DNA of 47,646 bases from positions 1-47,646 of the forward strand of contig SBBF01000074.1 in the NCBI GenBank assembly GCA_005240075.1, written 5' to 3'. A program made the position numbers and the translations under genes. This document shows positions 1 to 8,857 of this stretch, piece by piece. Position 1 is the stretch's first letter. Each line of letters begins with the position of its first letter. Below the pieces are notes generated by a model that was given only the letters and a program-made list of their open reading frames with translations, was not told where the DNA came from and did not search any database. Origin of the DNA: Nitrospira sp. GTDB taxonomy: Bacteria; UBA10199; SBBF01.

Positions 1-147
1 AATAAAAAAATTATTTATTTAATAATTATATACTTATTATAAAAATGGGTGATTTTTTACAGGGGGGCGTGATTAACTTCTCATCACGTTTGCCTAAAAG
101 TTGGGCTTGAAAAGAAGGAAGGATCTGGGCTATTGGATCTCCCCCAA
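1..147. other. AT-rich non-coding leader before the tRNA
   Basis: No gene is visible. The first 50 bases are almost pure A/T. A 6-bp hairpin (CGTGAT at 68-73, ATCACG at 83-88) lies between this stretch and the tRNA. I see no convincing -35/-10 pair for the tRNA; the AT-rich start is the most likely place for one. Confidence 0.4.
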
Positions 148-221
148 GAGCCCATAGCTCAGTTGGATAGAGCGCATGACTACGAATCATGAGGTCGCGT
201 GTTCGAATCGCGCTGGGCGCG
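148..221 (+). tRNA. tRNA-Arg (anticodon ACG)
   Basis: The cloverleaf folds by eye. The D stem is GCTC/GAGC (157-160, 170-173). The anticodon stem CATGA/TCATG (175-179, 187-191) encloses the loop CTACGAA with anticodon ACG at 182-184. The T stem GCGTG/CGCGC closes the loop TTCGAAT (202-208). The acceptor stem is GAGCCCA/TGGGCGC with one A:G mismatch at the second pair. No CCA is encoded; bases GCA follow. An ACG anticodon is normally edited to ICG by TadA and reads CGU, CGC and CGA. Confidence 0.93.
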
Positions 222-223
222 CA

Positions 224-258
224 AAATTTTTCGCAAGAAAAATTTCCTCTATTTTTTA
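224..258 (+). terminator. Possible terminator downstream of tRNA-Arg
   Basis: A perfect 9-bp stem, AAATTTTTC paired with GAAAAATTT, has a GCAA tetraloop (233-236) and starts two bases after the tRNA. A run of T follows at 253-258. The stem is A/T-rich and the T tract is offset by several bases, so it may be a weak terminator or a 3'-processing hairpin. Confidence 0.45.
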
Positions 259-329
259 TGTCATTCCCTGCGAGAGAATTCCCCCTTTGAGAGCGATTGA
301 GGATTTCAAACTTTGAAACGTTTGTAATC

Positions 330-878
330 TTATTTCCACTTGATCGAACATCCCATCGAATGTTTTTGATCAGTGGAAATTGGCTTGCCTCGGCTCAAAT
401 TTTGAATCGCTTCTTTGAGCTCCTGACGAGTGACCTTCCCTTCATCCTGCCAATGATCGTCGAGTCGACCGTGGTAGACCAGTTTTTGGGCGGAATCGAA
501 AAGATAAAGATCGGGGGTGCATTGAGCCTTGAAATTTTTCGCTGTTTTCTGGCTTTCATCCACCAGGTAGGGAAAAGTGATATTCCATTCCCTGATTTTG
601 GTTTTCATTTTGGACGGTGCGTCCTCCGGATAATCAGGATGGATATTGGGGTTGATGCCTACCGTGTTAACGCCGATTTCTCTAGCTTCAACCGCGAGGT
701 TCACCAACCGGGGCCAGATCGCCATGGCATAAGGACAATGGTTGCAGGTAAAGGCGACGAGCAATCCTTTTTTTCCGAACAGACTTTCGCTTTTATAAAT
801 CTTTCCGTCAGGATCGGGGAGTTCAAAAGAAGGGATCAAGGTCCCCAACGGGATATCGATTGATTCAACAAGAGCCAT
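330..878 (-). CDS. Thioredoxin/AhpC-TSA family redoxin (CNHCPY type)
   Basis: 182 residues with the thioredoxin-fold architecture of the redoxin family: an N-terminal strand region (GTLIPSFELPDPDG), then FTCNHCPYA with a CxxC pair at Cys45 and Cys48 where peroxiredoxins keep the peroxidatic cysteine. A mid-domain VGINPN and a cis-Pro-like CTPDLYLFD segment follow, and the C-terminus is the MGCSIKWK typical of this subfamily. There is no signal peptide, so it is probably cytosolic. It likely acts as a thiol peroxidase or disulfide reductase; the substrate is unknown. It is a single gene, divergent from the Ig-domain gene at 1187. Its start codon is preceded by a copy of leader element A whose GGGAAGG is the ribosome-binding site, and by a good sigma-70 promoter. 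Confidence 0.9.
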   Translation of the reverse strand: MALVESIDIPLGTLIPSFELPDPDGKIYKSESLFGKKGLLVAFTCNHCPYAMAIWPRLVNLAVEAREIGVNTVGINPNIHPDYPEDAPSKMKTKIREWNITFPYLVDESQKTAKNFKAQCTPDLYLFDSAQKLVYHGRLDDHWQDEGKVTRQELKEAIQNLSRGKPISTDQKHSMGCSIKWK

Positions 879-969
879 TTGTATACCTTCCCCATCGTCT
901 TTACATACGAGATGAAGAAAGCCACCAAACTCAGGACCTCAAGCAACGTCGAGGGGAGCCAAATTCTTC
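879..969 (-). promoter_or_regulatory. Leader element A, copy 5 (redoxin)
   Basis: Read on the minus strand, this leader begins GAAGAATTTGGCT, carries an internal CCTC/GAGG hairpin, and continues GTCCTGAG, GGTGGCT and TTCTTCATC. It ends GGGGAAGGTATACAA directly before the ATG. It shares the order of blocks and the final ribosome-binding site with the copies before clpB, rplS, rpsT and the flavoprotein at 44842. It is the most diverged copy, with a longer first hairpin. The rest of the 308-bp gap between the redoxin and the Ig-domain gene holds the two divergent promoters and nothing else I can see. Confidence 0.6.
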
Positions 970-991
970 CTCGACGGACATCCAATTCCTT

Positions 992-1020
992 TTATCATCG
1001 AAGCGCCGGGGCCTTGTCAA
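992..1020 (-). promoter_or_regulatory. Sigma-70 promoter of the redoxin gene
   Basis: On the minus strand TTGACA (1020-1015) and TGATAA (997-992) are separated by 17 bp. The predicted transcript start near 985 gives a leader of about 107 nt that contains the whole A element. Confidence 0.6.
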
Positions 1021-1081
1021 TGGTTAAAAATTTCCTGACCACAATTGTGGGCGGTTTCTTCATTGTTTGCAAAATAGAGTC

Positions 1082-1109
1082 TTGTTAAAAAATAAAATGC
1101 CACTACAAT
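1082..1109 (+). promoter_or_regulatory. Putative sigma-70 promoter of the Ig-domain gene
   Basis: TTGTTA (1082-1087) and TACAAT (1104-1109) are separated by 16 bp, about 70 bp before the start codon, which has an AAGAGGAGA ribosome-binding site. Confidence 0.4.
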
Positions 1110-1186
1110 AACTTCTATCCTGTCAATCGCTCCGTTCGATCGTCCAAGCCGTCAAGTCGTTACGATTAAATAAGAGGAGATTTTTT

Positions 1187-3946
1187 ATGAAAGCTCTATT
1201 TCTTTCAGGACTTTTTTTGATTAGTTTGGGATTTGCGATTTTCTGGATAACCCCCTCTTGGGGGGCAACCAACCTCAATCCAATAGCCTATGCCCAAAGC
1301 TTGGTGACCAATGAGGATACCAGTCTTCATATTACACTGACCGGCACCGATCCTGAGGGAGCGTCGCTTACCTATGCGATATCCAACAATCCGACCAAAG
1401 GTTCCCTGGCCTGTACCGGCCCCAACTGTATTTACAGCCCTGCCTCCAATGTGAATGGAAATGATTTCTTTTATTTTAAAGTCAATGATGGATCACTCTA
1501 CTCTCGCCCGGCCCGGGTGACCATCACCATTAATGCGGTTAATGATTCTCCCACGGTGACAAGTGCCGCCTACAGCTACAACGAGGATTATACAGCAACG
1601 ATTTTCCCTCAAAAGAGCGATGTGGAAAGGGATGCGCTGACACTCCAGGTTTTGACCCAGCCTCTTTTGGGACAGGTGACCGTGAGCGGAGACGCTCTGA
1701 TTTTCACACCTGCGGCCAATGCCTATGGACAGGATAGTTTCACCTTTACAGCCAGTGACGGGAAAGCTTCATCGGCCCCCGGAACGATCAGCCTCACCAT
1801 TAATCCTGTTAATGATGCTCCGACCATTCAAAATCAAAATGTAACGACTAATGAAGATGTTTCCATTGCCATTAATTTGAGTGCCAGTGATGTTGATGAG
1901 GATGCCTTAACCGCCATTGTTGGCTATGCATCGGGGCATGGAACTGTTTCACTCAATGGAACTGTGGCAACCTATACGCCCAACCCGAATTATTATGGAG
2001 ACGATTCGTTCACCTATCGGGCCTATGATGGGACCGCTTATAGCAATGACACGGCAACAGTCACTATTGTGGTGAATGGGGTGAATGATCCTCCGACTGT
2101 CGAGGATGCCTTTTTGGAGGTCAGCGAGGGAAAGAGCGCCATTGTGACTTTAACTGGAACTGACGTGGAAGGATTGGCATTAAGTTTCAGCATCGCCGAG
2201 GCCCCTGATCATGGGACCGCGAGCATTACCGGAAACACTCTCACCTACAGCGCTGATCAGGGATTTGTGGGCGAGGATTCACTGTTGTTTGTGGCCAGTG
2301 ACGGCGAGACTCAGTCAGCACCCGGCACGGTCAGCATGACAGTCCTTTCGTCTAATGCGGTGGTTCCTATCGATATCAACGATTTGGAGCCGATTCCCGG
2401 TGTGACGACGACGGTCAGTTCAGACAAGAACGTCATTCAAATGGCCAGTGACGGTTGCTATCAATTTATATCTACCCCTCTGATTTTGCCTCTCAAACTG
2501 GATGACGAACAAATGACGGAAGCCGTTGTGGGTACACTCCATTCAGTTTGTGGTGGATATCGGGACGTGGAAAATTACAACTTTTTTGTCCGCACCGATA
2601 ATGGCGCCGCTTATCGCATGATTTCAGAGCGGGAATTGGGCTTAGAGCCCGATGCGCAGGCCACAGCTTTTTTTGACCCTTCATCAGGCACTCTGGTGAC
2701 TCCTCTCAACAATACAGCTTTTAACTCGGAAGATCCGAATGAACCGACAGGGGGTTTGATGATTCAAAAAGAAGGAGGAACGGAATACATCAATCCGTTT
2801 ATGGGAAGGCCGACGGATGCTTCTGTCATCATGGTTGACGGAGTGATTGCTCTATCAACCACGAATTTCTATACCCCCACCTGCGAAAATGGTGGCAAAA
2901 TCGATGCCGAGAATTGCGGCGTTTGGGGCATTGTTGATCCCGACAGGGGGGAATTGATTGACTCGTCCATTGGCAACGACTATGAGACCAGCTATTCAGC
3001 CGGCATGACTCGTGTCATTGTCAAAAATCAAAATGGGGAAGTCTCCTATGATCGGTTGACTTGGGGAACAGGGCCTGGGGGGAACATTGGAGATGCCTCT
3101 GATACCGGTGGAGCCTGCTCTTCTTACCTCGTAGATAAAGAAAACTTCATCAATTCGGCCTTTGAGGGGGGGCTTGTTAATTTTGATTTTTTTGCCGATG
3201 ACCTGACTTTGGGGGCCAAATCGTTTGATCCGGGGGATCCGGGTTGTGCCAATCCAAACACCAACGGCAGTATTCTGAGAACCGATGCTATTCAGGGGGA
3301 AGTGACGGTCGGGTTTGATCCTGAGAGAATGAAGCCAACCTACTGGATCAAAGGTTATATGCCGGATGTGAGCGGAAGCAGTTACACCCGCATTTCCGAG
3401 CTTGATGAAAATTTTGATCTGTTTTGCGATGTAATGATCAATTCGGGAGCGAACAAAAATCCCTTTAACGGTGGAACTAACGGGATGGTTGTTGCATTCG
3501 ATGGAACCGTTTTTACGAATGCGTCTTACTACGATAGCCAGGGTATCCCTCGCACCAGCCTGCTGGCCATCGATCCGGTCGATTGTTCCAACACGACGCT
3601 GGTGGAACTCAATATGGCAACGACGGAATGGCTTTCTTTCAGTGGTGTGACTTTAGGTGCTGATGCCGAGGGGAATGACGTAATTTTGGCGGCAGTCGCC
3701 GGTGATCTTTATGTTCATACCCTGAACACGAATGAGACGACAACCTATCCTCTCGGTTCTGCCAGCAGTGACAAAATCATGGCAAGTCCGGTCATTGATG
3801 GTGCCGGACGGGTAATTGTGATGAGTGCCGGGAATGTTATGACCATTTTCAACGATATGGGATTTTCCTACGGGGATCATCCCTGGCCCCGATTTAGAAA
3901 AAATAATTTTGGTTCGGCGACTGCCGAAATAATCGAAATGAATTAG
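1187..3946 (+). CDS. Secreted protein with four tandem cadherin/Ig-like repeats and a C-terminal propeller-like domain
   Basis: 919 residues. A signal peptide covers about residues 1-27 (hydrophobic core, then SWGA). Four repeats of about 90 residues follow (about 31-119, 120-208, 209-300, 301-389). Each has NED or EG near its start, an internal Y/G-D-SF block (for example YYGDDSFTY) and a VNDxPT linker, the signature of tandem-95 / Big_9 cadherin-like repeats that bind calcium and project binding domains from the surface. The remaining 530 residues include Cys pairs and end with PWPRFRKNNFGSA, a motif seen at the ends of PQQ-like beta-propellers. Likely cell-surface or extracellular, perhaps adhesive. 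No membrane anchor or sorting tail is visible. The start was chosen by AAGAGGAGA seven bases upstream and the signal peptide. Confidence 0.8.
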   Translation: MKALFLSGLFLISLGFAIFWITPSWGATNLNPIAYAQSLVTNEDTSLHITLTGTDPEGASLTYAISNNPTKGSLACTGPNCIYSPASNVNGNDFFYFKVNDGSLYSRPARVTITINAVNDSPTVTSAAYSYNEDYTATIFPQKSDVERDALTLQVLTQPLLGQVTVSGDALIFTPAANAYGQDSFTFTASDGKASSAPGTISLTINPVNDAPTIQNQNVTTNEDVSIAINLSASDVDEDALTAIVGYASGHGTVSLNGTVATYTPNPNYYGDDSFTYRAYDGTAYSNDTATVTIVVNGVNDPPTVEDAFLEVSEGKSAIVTLTGTDVEGLALSFSIAEAPDHGTASITGNTLTYSADQGFVGEDSLLFVASDGETQSAPGTVSMTVLSSNAVVPIDINDLEPIPGVTTTVSSDKNVIQMASDGCYQFISTPLILPLKLDDEQMTEAVVGTLHSVCGGYRDVENYNFFVRTDNGAAYRMISERELGLEPDAQATAFFDPSSGTLVTPLNNTAFNSEDPNEPTGGLMIQKEGGTEYINPFMGRPTDASVIMVDGVIALSTTNFYTPTCENGGKIDAENCGVWGIVDPDRGELIDSSIGNDYETSYSAGMTRVIVKNQNGEVSYDRLTWGTGPGGNIGDASDTGGACSSYLVDKENFINSAFEGGLVNFDFFADDLTLGAKSFDPGDPGCANPNTNGSILRTDAIQGEVTVGFDPERMKPTYWIKGYMPDVSGSSYTRISELDENFDLFCDVMINSGANKNPFNGGTNGMVVAFDGTVFTNASYYDSQGIPRTSLLAIDPVDCSNTTLVELNMATTEWLSFSGVTLGADAEGNDVILAAVAGDLYVHTLNTNETTTYPLGSASSDKIMASPVIDGAGRVIVMSAGNVMTIFNDMGFSYGDHPWPRFRKNNFGSATAEIIEMN

Positions 3947-3961
3947 ATTTATCGGTTGTGT

Positions 3962-4753
3962 TTATGACGACCGGCTCAAACGCTGGCCCAGTTGATTTAA
4001 CGCAAAAACAGTCAAAAAAATCGTCAGAGAAGGGAAAAGAATCAGGTGAGGATAAAATCGAAACGCGCTGTACCCTTCACTCGCAAGTGTCCCCCAACTG
4101 GAGTAAGGGGGCTGAAGTCCCAAACCGATGAATGACAGAGTTGATTCGGCGAGGATGACCGCCGGAATTCTGAAAATCAGGGTGACTGAAATAGCAGGGC
4201 GGGCCTGAGGGAAAAGATAACGGGCCAGAATTCTCCATTGTCCCACGCCGATTGCCTGGGCTCCTGTCACGTAGGGCATTTCCCTGTATTTAAGAATTTC
4301 CCCCCGGGTAATCCGGGCCACATCCACCCACCCCAAAGACGATAAAGTAATCAACAAACCCCAAAAATCACGCCCCAAAAAAAGACCGATCAGGATAAAA
4401 AGAAGGAGGTCAGGGATGGAATATAAAACATCGACTATTCTCATCAGCAGATGATCGAACCAACCGCCAGAAAGAGCGGAGAGGCTTCCATAGACAATAC
4501 CCAAGAGTCCCGACAGCAGTGTTGAAAGAAGAGCGCAAGCCAAAGAAATCCTGGCACCGTAAAGAATCCGGGCCAGCAGATCGCGCCCCAACTCGTCGGT
4601 TCCCAGCCAATGAGTCAGTCCAGGTCCCTCAAGAATCGTGTTGCTCTTCTGCTCCTCAAACGAAAAAGGGGTGATGAGTCCCGGAAAAAGGGCGAGGAGT
4701 CCCAGGAGAAGAAGGAAGAAGAGGCAGACAAAAAATAAAGTTTCTTTTTTCAA
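3962..4753 (-). CDS. Oligopeptide-type ABC transporter permease (OppC/DppC family)
   Basis: 263 residues with an N-terminal transmembrane segment, then the OppC-family stretch GTDELGRDLLARILYGAR, which precedes the conserved permease core. Five further hydrophobic segments are visible, and the EAA-loop region lies around residues 155-180. It forms the inner-membrane pore with the OppB homologue just upstream; the two genes overlap by 4 bases (3' end of oppB, start of oppC), so translation is probably coupled. It is the last gene of the leftward operon maf - phosphoesterase - oppA - oppB - oppC. It faces the Ig-domain gene tail to tail with a 15-bp gap. Confidence 0.9.
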   Translation of the reverse strand: MKKETLFFVCLFFLLLLGLLALFPGLITPFSFEEQKSNTILEGPGLTHWLGTDELGRDLLARILYGARISLACALLSTLLSGLLGIVYGSLSALSGGWFDHLLMRIVDVLYSIPDLLLFILIGLFLGRDFWGLLITLSSLGWVDVARITRGEILKYREMPYVTGAQAIGVGQWRILARYLFPQARPAISVTLIFRIPAVILAESTLSFIGLGLQPPYSSWGTLASEGYSAFRFYPHLILFPSLTIFLTVFALNQLGQRLSRSS

Positions 4754-5688
4754 TTTTTTCTCATCCGGGGATCCAGAATCAGATAACCCAGATCCACCAA
4801 CCAGTTGAGAGCAATCAGAAAAACGGAGTAGACAAAAGTAATTCCCATCACCAGAAAATAATCTCGATCGGTGATGGCGGTTACAAAATGGCGTCCCAGT
4901 CCGGGAATGGCAAACATTGTTTCCACAATAAAAGAGCCGGTGATCAGTTGAGCGGCCAGAGGACCCAGGACCGTTAAAAGGGGAATTCCGGCATTTTTAA
5001 GGGCATGTTTAAAAATAATCCGATAGGGAGTCAACCCCTTGGAACGGGCTGTTTTGATGTAATCCTCCCCCATTTGCATCACAAGCTGGGAGCGGGTGAG
5101 TGTTGCTAGATAAGCAAGAGGAGCCAGTGCGAGAGTGATGACAGGCAAGATCCGGTAAGTCATTCCCTCCCAAAGGGCGGGGGGGAAAATTTTTAAGACA
5201 AACGAAAAAAAGAAAACCAGAAAAACAGCTGCCACAAAGCGGGGGAGGGAGACAAACAGGGGGCTCCAAAAGAGGATGAGATGATCCATCCATCCCCCGG
5301 GACGACTCACTGCTTTTATTCCGCAGGCAACCCCGAAACTGAGCGAAATCAAAAGGGCCCAAATCCCCAGTTCAAAAGAAGGGGGAATCGCTGTTTTAAG
5401 AATGTCAGTCACATCCCGATCGCGAAATTTGAGAGAAGGCCCCCATTCGCCTCTCAAGAGAAAGGCGCTGTAGGAGCCGAAATCTTTGCCGATCCAGACC
5501 CAAAAGGAATCATCTCCCCGTTGATGGAGGCCGTATTTTTTGTAAAGATTTTCCTCGATTTCCGGGGGAAGCTTTCTTTCCTGATCAAACGGTCCGCCGG
5601 GAACAATATGCAAGAGAAGAAAAGTAAAAAGAAGAACACACACCAGAGTGGTGAGGCTTAAAAAAAATCTGTTGAGCAAAGCTGGCAT
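4750..5688 (-). CDS. Oligopeptide-type ABC transporter permease (OppB/DppB family)
   Basis: 312 residues with a first transmembrane helix at about 9-29 and the usual periplasmic loop. The core helices and the EAA loop (YIKTARSKGLTPYRIIFKHALKN) follow, then LITGSFIVETMFAIPGLG, highly characteristic of OppB/DppB. It pairs with OppC to form the channel. The start codon overlaps the stop of the binding-protein gene by one base. No ATP-binding subunits (OppD/OppF) are encoded in the window, so the transporter must borrow ATPases from elsewhere. Confidence 0.92.
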   Translation of the reverse strand: MPALLNRFFLSLTTLVCVLLFTFLLLHIVPGGPFDQERKLPPEIEENLYKKYGLHQRGDDSFWVWIGKDFGSYSAFLLRGEWGPSLKFRDRDVTDILKTAIPPSFELGIWALLISLSFGVACGIKAVSRPGGWMDHLILFWSPLFVSLPRFVAAVFLVFFFSFVLKIFPPALWEGMTYRILPVITLALAPLAYLATLTRSQLVMQMGEDYIKTARSKGLTPYRIIFKHALKNAGIPLLTVLGPLAAQLITGSFIVETMFAIPGLGRHFVTAITDRDYFLVMGITFVYSVFLIALNWLVDLGYLILDPRMRKN

Positions 5689-7241
5689 TAATTTTGGATT
5701 CTTACATTTTTATAATAAACAAAATCGAGCGGCAATAAAGGATAAGGCCTGAAAGATGGTTTGACCAGAATGTTTTGCGTCGGAATGAACAACGGAATGA
5801 TAATCGCCTCCTCTTCAAGAATCATTTTTTGAGCTCTATCATACAGTGATTTTCTTTTTTCCGGATTGGGCTCTGCGGAGGCTACCGCTATCAGATCATC
5901 ATAAGAATTATTTTTCCATCCGGTATGGTTGTTTCCCGAAAAAGAGGTAAAGAGATTCATGAAATTATCGGGATCGGGATAATCGGCACCCCATCCCAGA
6001 CGGAAAAGGGGAGGGGGATCTTCCTTCATCAGGGAGAGATAACTTTTCCATTCCATATTTTGGAGCTGGACATCAACTCCCAGATTTTTTTTCCATTGGG
6101 CTTGGGCCCATTCGGCTATTTTTTTATTGGTGGGGTCAGAATTGAAAACGAGGGAAATGATTTTTGTGGGGGCCGAACCCGCAAACAATTGTTTGGCCTT
6201 TTCCGGGTCAAAAGAGAGGCCGATTTTTTCATCATATCCGGACATGCCGGGGGGAATCCAGGAATCGACTACTTTTTCCCCCCCTTTTAAAATTTCCGGC
6301 AGAATCGATTTATCCAATGCGTGTGCCAGCGCCTTTCTTGCCCGCACATCGTCAAACGGTTTTTTTTGGATATTGAAACCGTAATAGTAGCCGCGTAGTT
6401 TTTCAAGACGGATCAGATCGGGATGATTTTTGTATTCTTCCATCGCGAGCGGCGGAAGGGGGGCCACATCCAGCTGATCCAGGTCATAAAGAGAGAGTAC
6501 AGTCGAAGGATCATTGACAAGGAAAATGGTAATTTTTTTAAGTCGAGGTTGCGGCCTTCCTCCATAATGCGGATTGACGGCCAATTTTAACCGGTATTCA
6601 TGCCACCATTCCTTCAAGATATAAGGGCCGCAAGTGACCATGTTTTCGGGAGAGGTCCAGCGATCCTTCCATTTTTTGATCAAATCCAGCCGAATGGGAA
6701 AAGTCACCATGAAGGTGGTGATCATCGGAAAATAAACGACCGGTTTTTTTAACCGGACCCGAAGGGTCAGGTCATCCAGGACTTCGATCCCGACATGAAG
6801 AGGATCGGTTATTTTTCCGCTGTTGAATTCCCACGCCCCCTCGATGTCGAACAGGAAATAGGCATATTCCGAGGCGGTCTGGGGGGAGAGAAGCCTGAGC
6901 CAGGAATCGCGAAAATGATCGGCTGTAACCAGCTGGCCATCGGACCAGCGGTAATTTTTGTTCAGGTGGAAAATATAAGTTTGTCCCCCATCAAGAACAT
7001 CCCACGAATTGGCGATGGCCGGTAGGGGGTTTAGATTTTGATCGTACTGCGTCAATCCTTCCATCAACTGATTCAAGATTTGATAGCTGACATTGTCGGT
7101 TGCCAGGTTCCAGTCAAGAGTGGGGGGTTCGGTGGGAAGGGAGATCCGGATTTCTGGTGACTCGTCGCTTGTGACTTGTCGTTCCTGTTTGGAGCAGGAT
7201 AACAAAAGAATAAAGATACAAGATATCAGGCGTACAATCAC
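5688..7241 (-). CDS. Oligopeptide/dipeptide ABC transporter substrate-binding lipoprotein (OppA family)
   Basis: 517 residues starting at a GTG. A short lipoprotein signal ends LLLSC, so Cys16 is the predicted acylated residue. The SBP_bac_5 fold is clear: PTEPPTLDWNLATDN near the N-terminus, EGLTQYD, then FHLNKNYRWSDGQLVTADHF, the family's central signature. The C-terminal lobe has the typical LGWGADYPDPDNFMNLF. It binds the peptide-like substrate in the periplasm and delivers it to OppB/OppC. No strong ribosome-binding site precedes the GTG; the gene sits 12 bp after the phosphoesterase and is probably read by coupling. Confidence 0.92.
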   Translation of the reverse strand: MIVRLISCIFILLLSCSKQERQVTSDESPEIRISLPTEPPTLDWNLATDNVSYQILNQLMEGLTQYDQNLNPLPAIANSWDVLDGGQTYIFHLNKNYRWSDGQLVTADHFRDSWLRLLSPQTASEYAYFLFDIEGAWEFNSGKITDPLHVGIEVLDDLTLRVRLKKPVVYFPMITTFMVTFPIRLDLIKKWKDRWTSPENMVTCGPYILKEWWHEYRLKLAVNPHYGGRPQPRLKKITIFLVNDPSTVLSLYDLDQLDVAPLPPLAMEEYKNHPDLIRLEKLRGYYYGFNIQKKPFDDVRARKALAHALDKSILPEILKGGEKVVDSWIPPGMSGYDEKIGLSFDPEKAKQLFAGSAPTKIISLVFNSDPTNKKIAEWAQAQWKKNLGVDVQLQNMEWKSYLSLMKEDPPPLFRLGWGADYPDPDNFMNLFTSFSGNNHTGWKNNSYDDLIAVASAEPNPEKRKSLYDRAQKMILEEEAIIIPLFIPTQNILVKPSFRPYPLLPLDFVYYKNVRIQN

Positions 7242-7253
7242 AAACTCTATGTT

Positions 7254-8159
7254 TTACGCAGGAACCAGTTCGAGGCAAGTGATTTCGGGGCGGGACAAAA
7301 GCCTCCCTCTGAAAATGTAACCGAGTCCCCGGTTGGCGTAGAGCCATTTTTGTCCGATGCGATGGAGACCGCGCCTTAAATGCCGATTTTTAACCGGTAC
7401 CGCCAACGGTCCAATCCAGGGGAGGCTGATTTGCCCTCCATGGACATGACCTGACAGCATCAGATCAAACGGAAAGTCTTCGAGATGATCAATGCTGTCC
7501 GGGTTGTGGCAGAGAAGAAGGGAAGGGTAATGGACACCCGGATGTTTTTTGATGTTCCTGAAAGCTTTGTGGGGAAGAAAATAGGAAGTCCAATAATCTC
7601 CCAGTCCAATCACTTCCAGAATACTTTTTCCTTTTCGAATTGGAAAACGTGCGTTGTGCAAAACACGAATTCCCATTTTTTCAAATTCAGCAATTACTTC
7701 TTCATGATCAATCGGGTCGGTGGGGGGATGTCCCTTGTGGCAGACGCCGTAATCGTGGTTTCCCAGGACGGCAAACACTCCCGTTTTGGCCTTCAAGTGG
7801 CCCAAAAGCTGAGCCAGGCTTTTAAGATACCGGCTATCCCACTGCAAAAAGTCGCCGGTTAAGGCAATCAGATCGGGTTTGAGCTGGTTGATTTTCTCGA
7901 TGCATTTCTTGAAAAAAGAGACGGAGTTGTTGGTCGGTCCATAATGCAAGTCGCTGATCTGGATGATTCGAAAACGGGCAAAAGCTGTCGGCAGTCTGCG
8001 GATCGGTACTTTTAAATTGGAAACTTTAACGAGTCGCGGTTCAATAAAATGGATATAGAATCCGATAAACGGAAGGAAGAGTATCATGAAGACGGAGAGT
8101 AACCGGCGGACCCATCTTTTATGATATTGTCTTCTGAAATATTCTTTTGTTTTGATCAT
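7254..8159 (-). CDS. Membrane-anchored metallophosphoesterase (YaeI-like)
   Basis: 301 residues from the ATG at 8159. An N-terminal basic stretch and one transmembrane helix (LLSVFMILFLPFIGFYIHF) anchor the enzyme. All calcineurin-like metal-binding motifs are present in order: ISDLHYG, LTGDFLQW, LGNHDYG, LCHNPDS and LSGHVHGGQ. This is the YaeI / UDP-2,3-diacylglucosamine-hydrolase-like group; the substrate is unknown and a phospholipid or nucleotide is plausible. A longer in-frame form starts at TTG 8231, overlapping the maf stop by 4 bases, but its extra 24 residues are low-complexity and encoded by an inverted repeat. I therefore prefer the ATG, although it lacks a clear ribosome-binding site. 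Confidence 0.85.
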   Translation of the reverse strand: MIKTKEYFRRQYHKRWVRRLLSVFMILFLPFIGFYIHFIEPRLVKVSNLKVPIRRLPTAFARFRIIQISDLHYGPTNNSVSFFKKCIEKINQLKPDLIALTGDFLQWDSRYLKSLAQLLGHLKAKTGVFAVLGNHDYGVCHKGHPPTDPIDHEEVIAEFEKMGIRVLHNARFPIRKGKSILEVIGLGDYWTSYFLPHKAFRNIKKHPGVHYPSLLLCHNPDSIDHLEDFPFDLMLSGHVHGGQISLPWIGPLAVPVKNRHLRRGLHRIGQKWLYANRGLGYIFRGRLLSRPEITCLELVPA

Positions 8160-8163
8160 TGTT

Positions 8164-8231
8164 TGACTCGATGACCGTGTTATCCCCCTTGAACTCAATG
8201 AAGAATCACGGTCAACGGGTCGACAAGTCAA
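8164..8231. repeat. Imperfect inverted repeat between maf and phosphoesterase
   Basis: The left arm, about 16 bases (8164-8179), begins TGACTCGATGACC. Its reverse complement recurs at the right end, where CACGGTCAACG and ACGAGTCA are separated by about 13 extra bases. The units GGTCAACG, AAGTCAACG and GAGTCA look like internal duplications. It may be a decayed intergenic palindrome. Confidence 0.4.
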
Positions 8232-8827
8232 CGAGTCATTATCCCCAATTTTTCAAACCAAGGTATTAATTCTTCCACCGGAAGTCCAATCACATTTTTT
8301 TCTGATCCTGTAATTTTTTCAATCAACTCTCTCCCTTTTCCTTGTGCGGCATAGGCCCCCGCTTTGTCCAGAGGCTCTCCCGTAGCAACATACTCATCAA
8401 TGACGTCCTGCGTCAGAGGTTTGAAAGTCACCTCCGATTGGCAAGCCTTGTTCACTCTTATTTTATCAGGAGATTGAAGAATTGCATAGCCGGTGATTAC
8501 CTGATGTGTCCGGCCGGATAGTTCTTTCAAGAACAGGGACGCTTCCCTCTGATCAGCCGGTTTACCGTAAATCTGCCCATCCAGGACGACAATCGTATCC
8601 GCGCCAAGGACGATCGTTCCCGGGTCAGTCTTGACACTCATCGCTTTTTCCAGAGCGATTCTTTTGGCAAACTGATCGGCCCTCTCCCCTTTTTTATGAA
8701 TTTCCGGAACGTGGGAGATTACAACTTCGAAAATCAAACCCAACGCCGATAAAAGTTCCCGACGGCGGGGGGAACCGGATGCGAGGATGAGTCCTGGTTG
8801 GCCGAGTTTTGATTGTCCTTTAGCCAT
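8228..8827 (-). CDS. maf: Maf-family nucleoside triphosphate pyrophosphatase
   Basis: 199 residues from the ATG at 8827. It hydrolyses non-canonical or pyrimidine NTPs to the monophosphate and PPi; in B. subtilis and E. coli Maf proteins act as dTTP/UTP or m7GTP pyrophosphatases linked to septum formation. Visible motifs are LILASGSPRRRELL at the N-terminus, VLGADTIVVLDG (catalytic Asp), GKPADQREA, the SGRTHQVITG segment and GEPLDKAGAYAAQGKG. An alternative GTG start at 8854 would add nine residues and nearly touch the divergent lipoprotein gene at 8858. It is the first gene of the leftward opp operon. Confidence 0.92.
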   Translation of the reverse strand: MAKGQSKLGQPGLILASGSPRRRELLSALGLIFEVVISHVPEIHKKGERADQFAKRIALEKAMSVKTDPGTIVLGADTIVVLDGQIYGKPADQREASLFLKELSGRTHQVITGYAILQSPDKIRVNKACQSEVTFKPLTQDVIDEYVATGEPLDKAGAYAAQGKGRELIEKITGSEKNVIGLPVEELIPWFEKLGIMTR

Positions 8828-8857
8828 GAATTGGATATGATCTTTAAACCGCACACT

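Noticed and set aside
879-1088. 69-residue plus-strand ORF before the Ig-domain gene
   Set aside because: It runs antisense through the redoxin leader element and promoter, has no ribosome-binding site and resembles no family.
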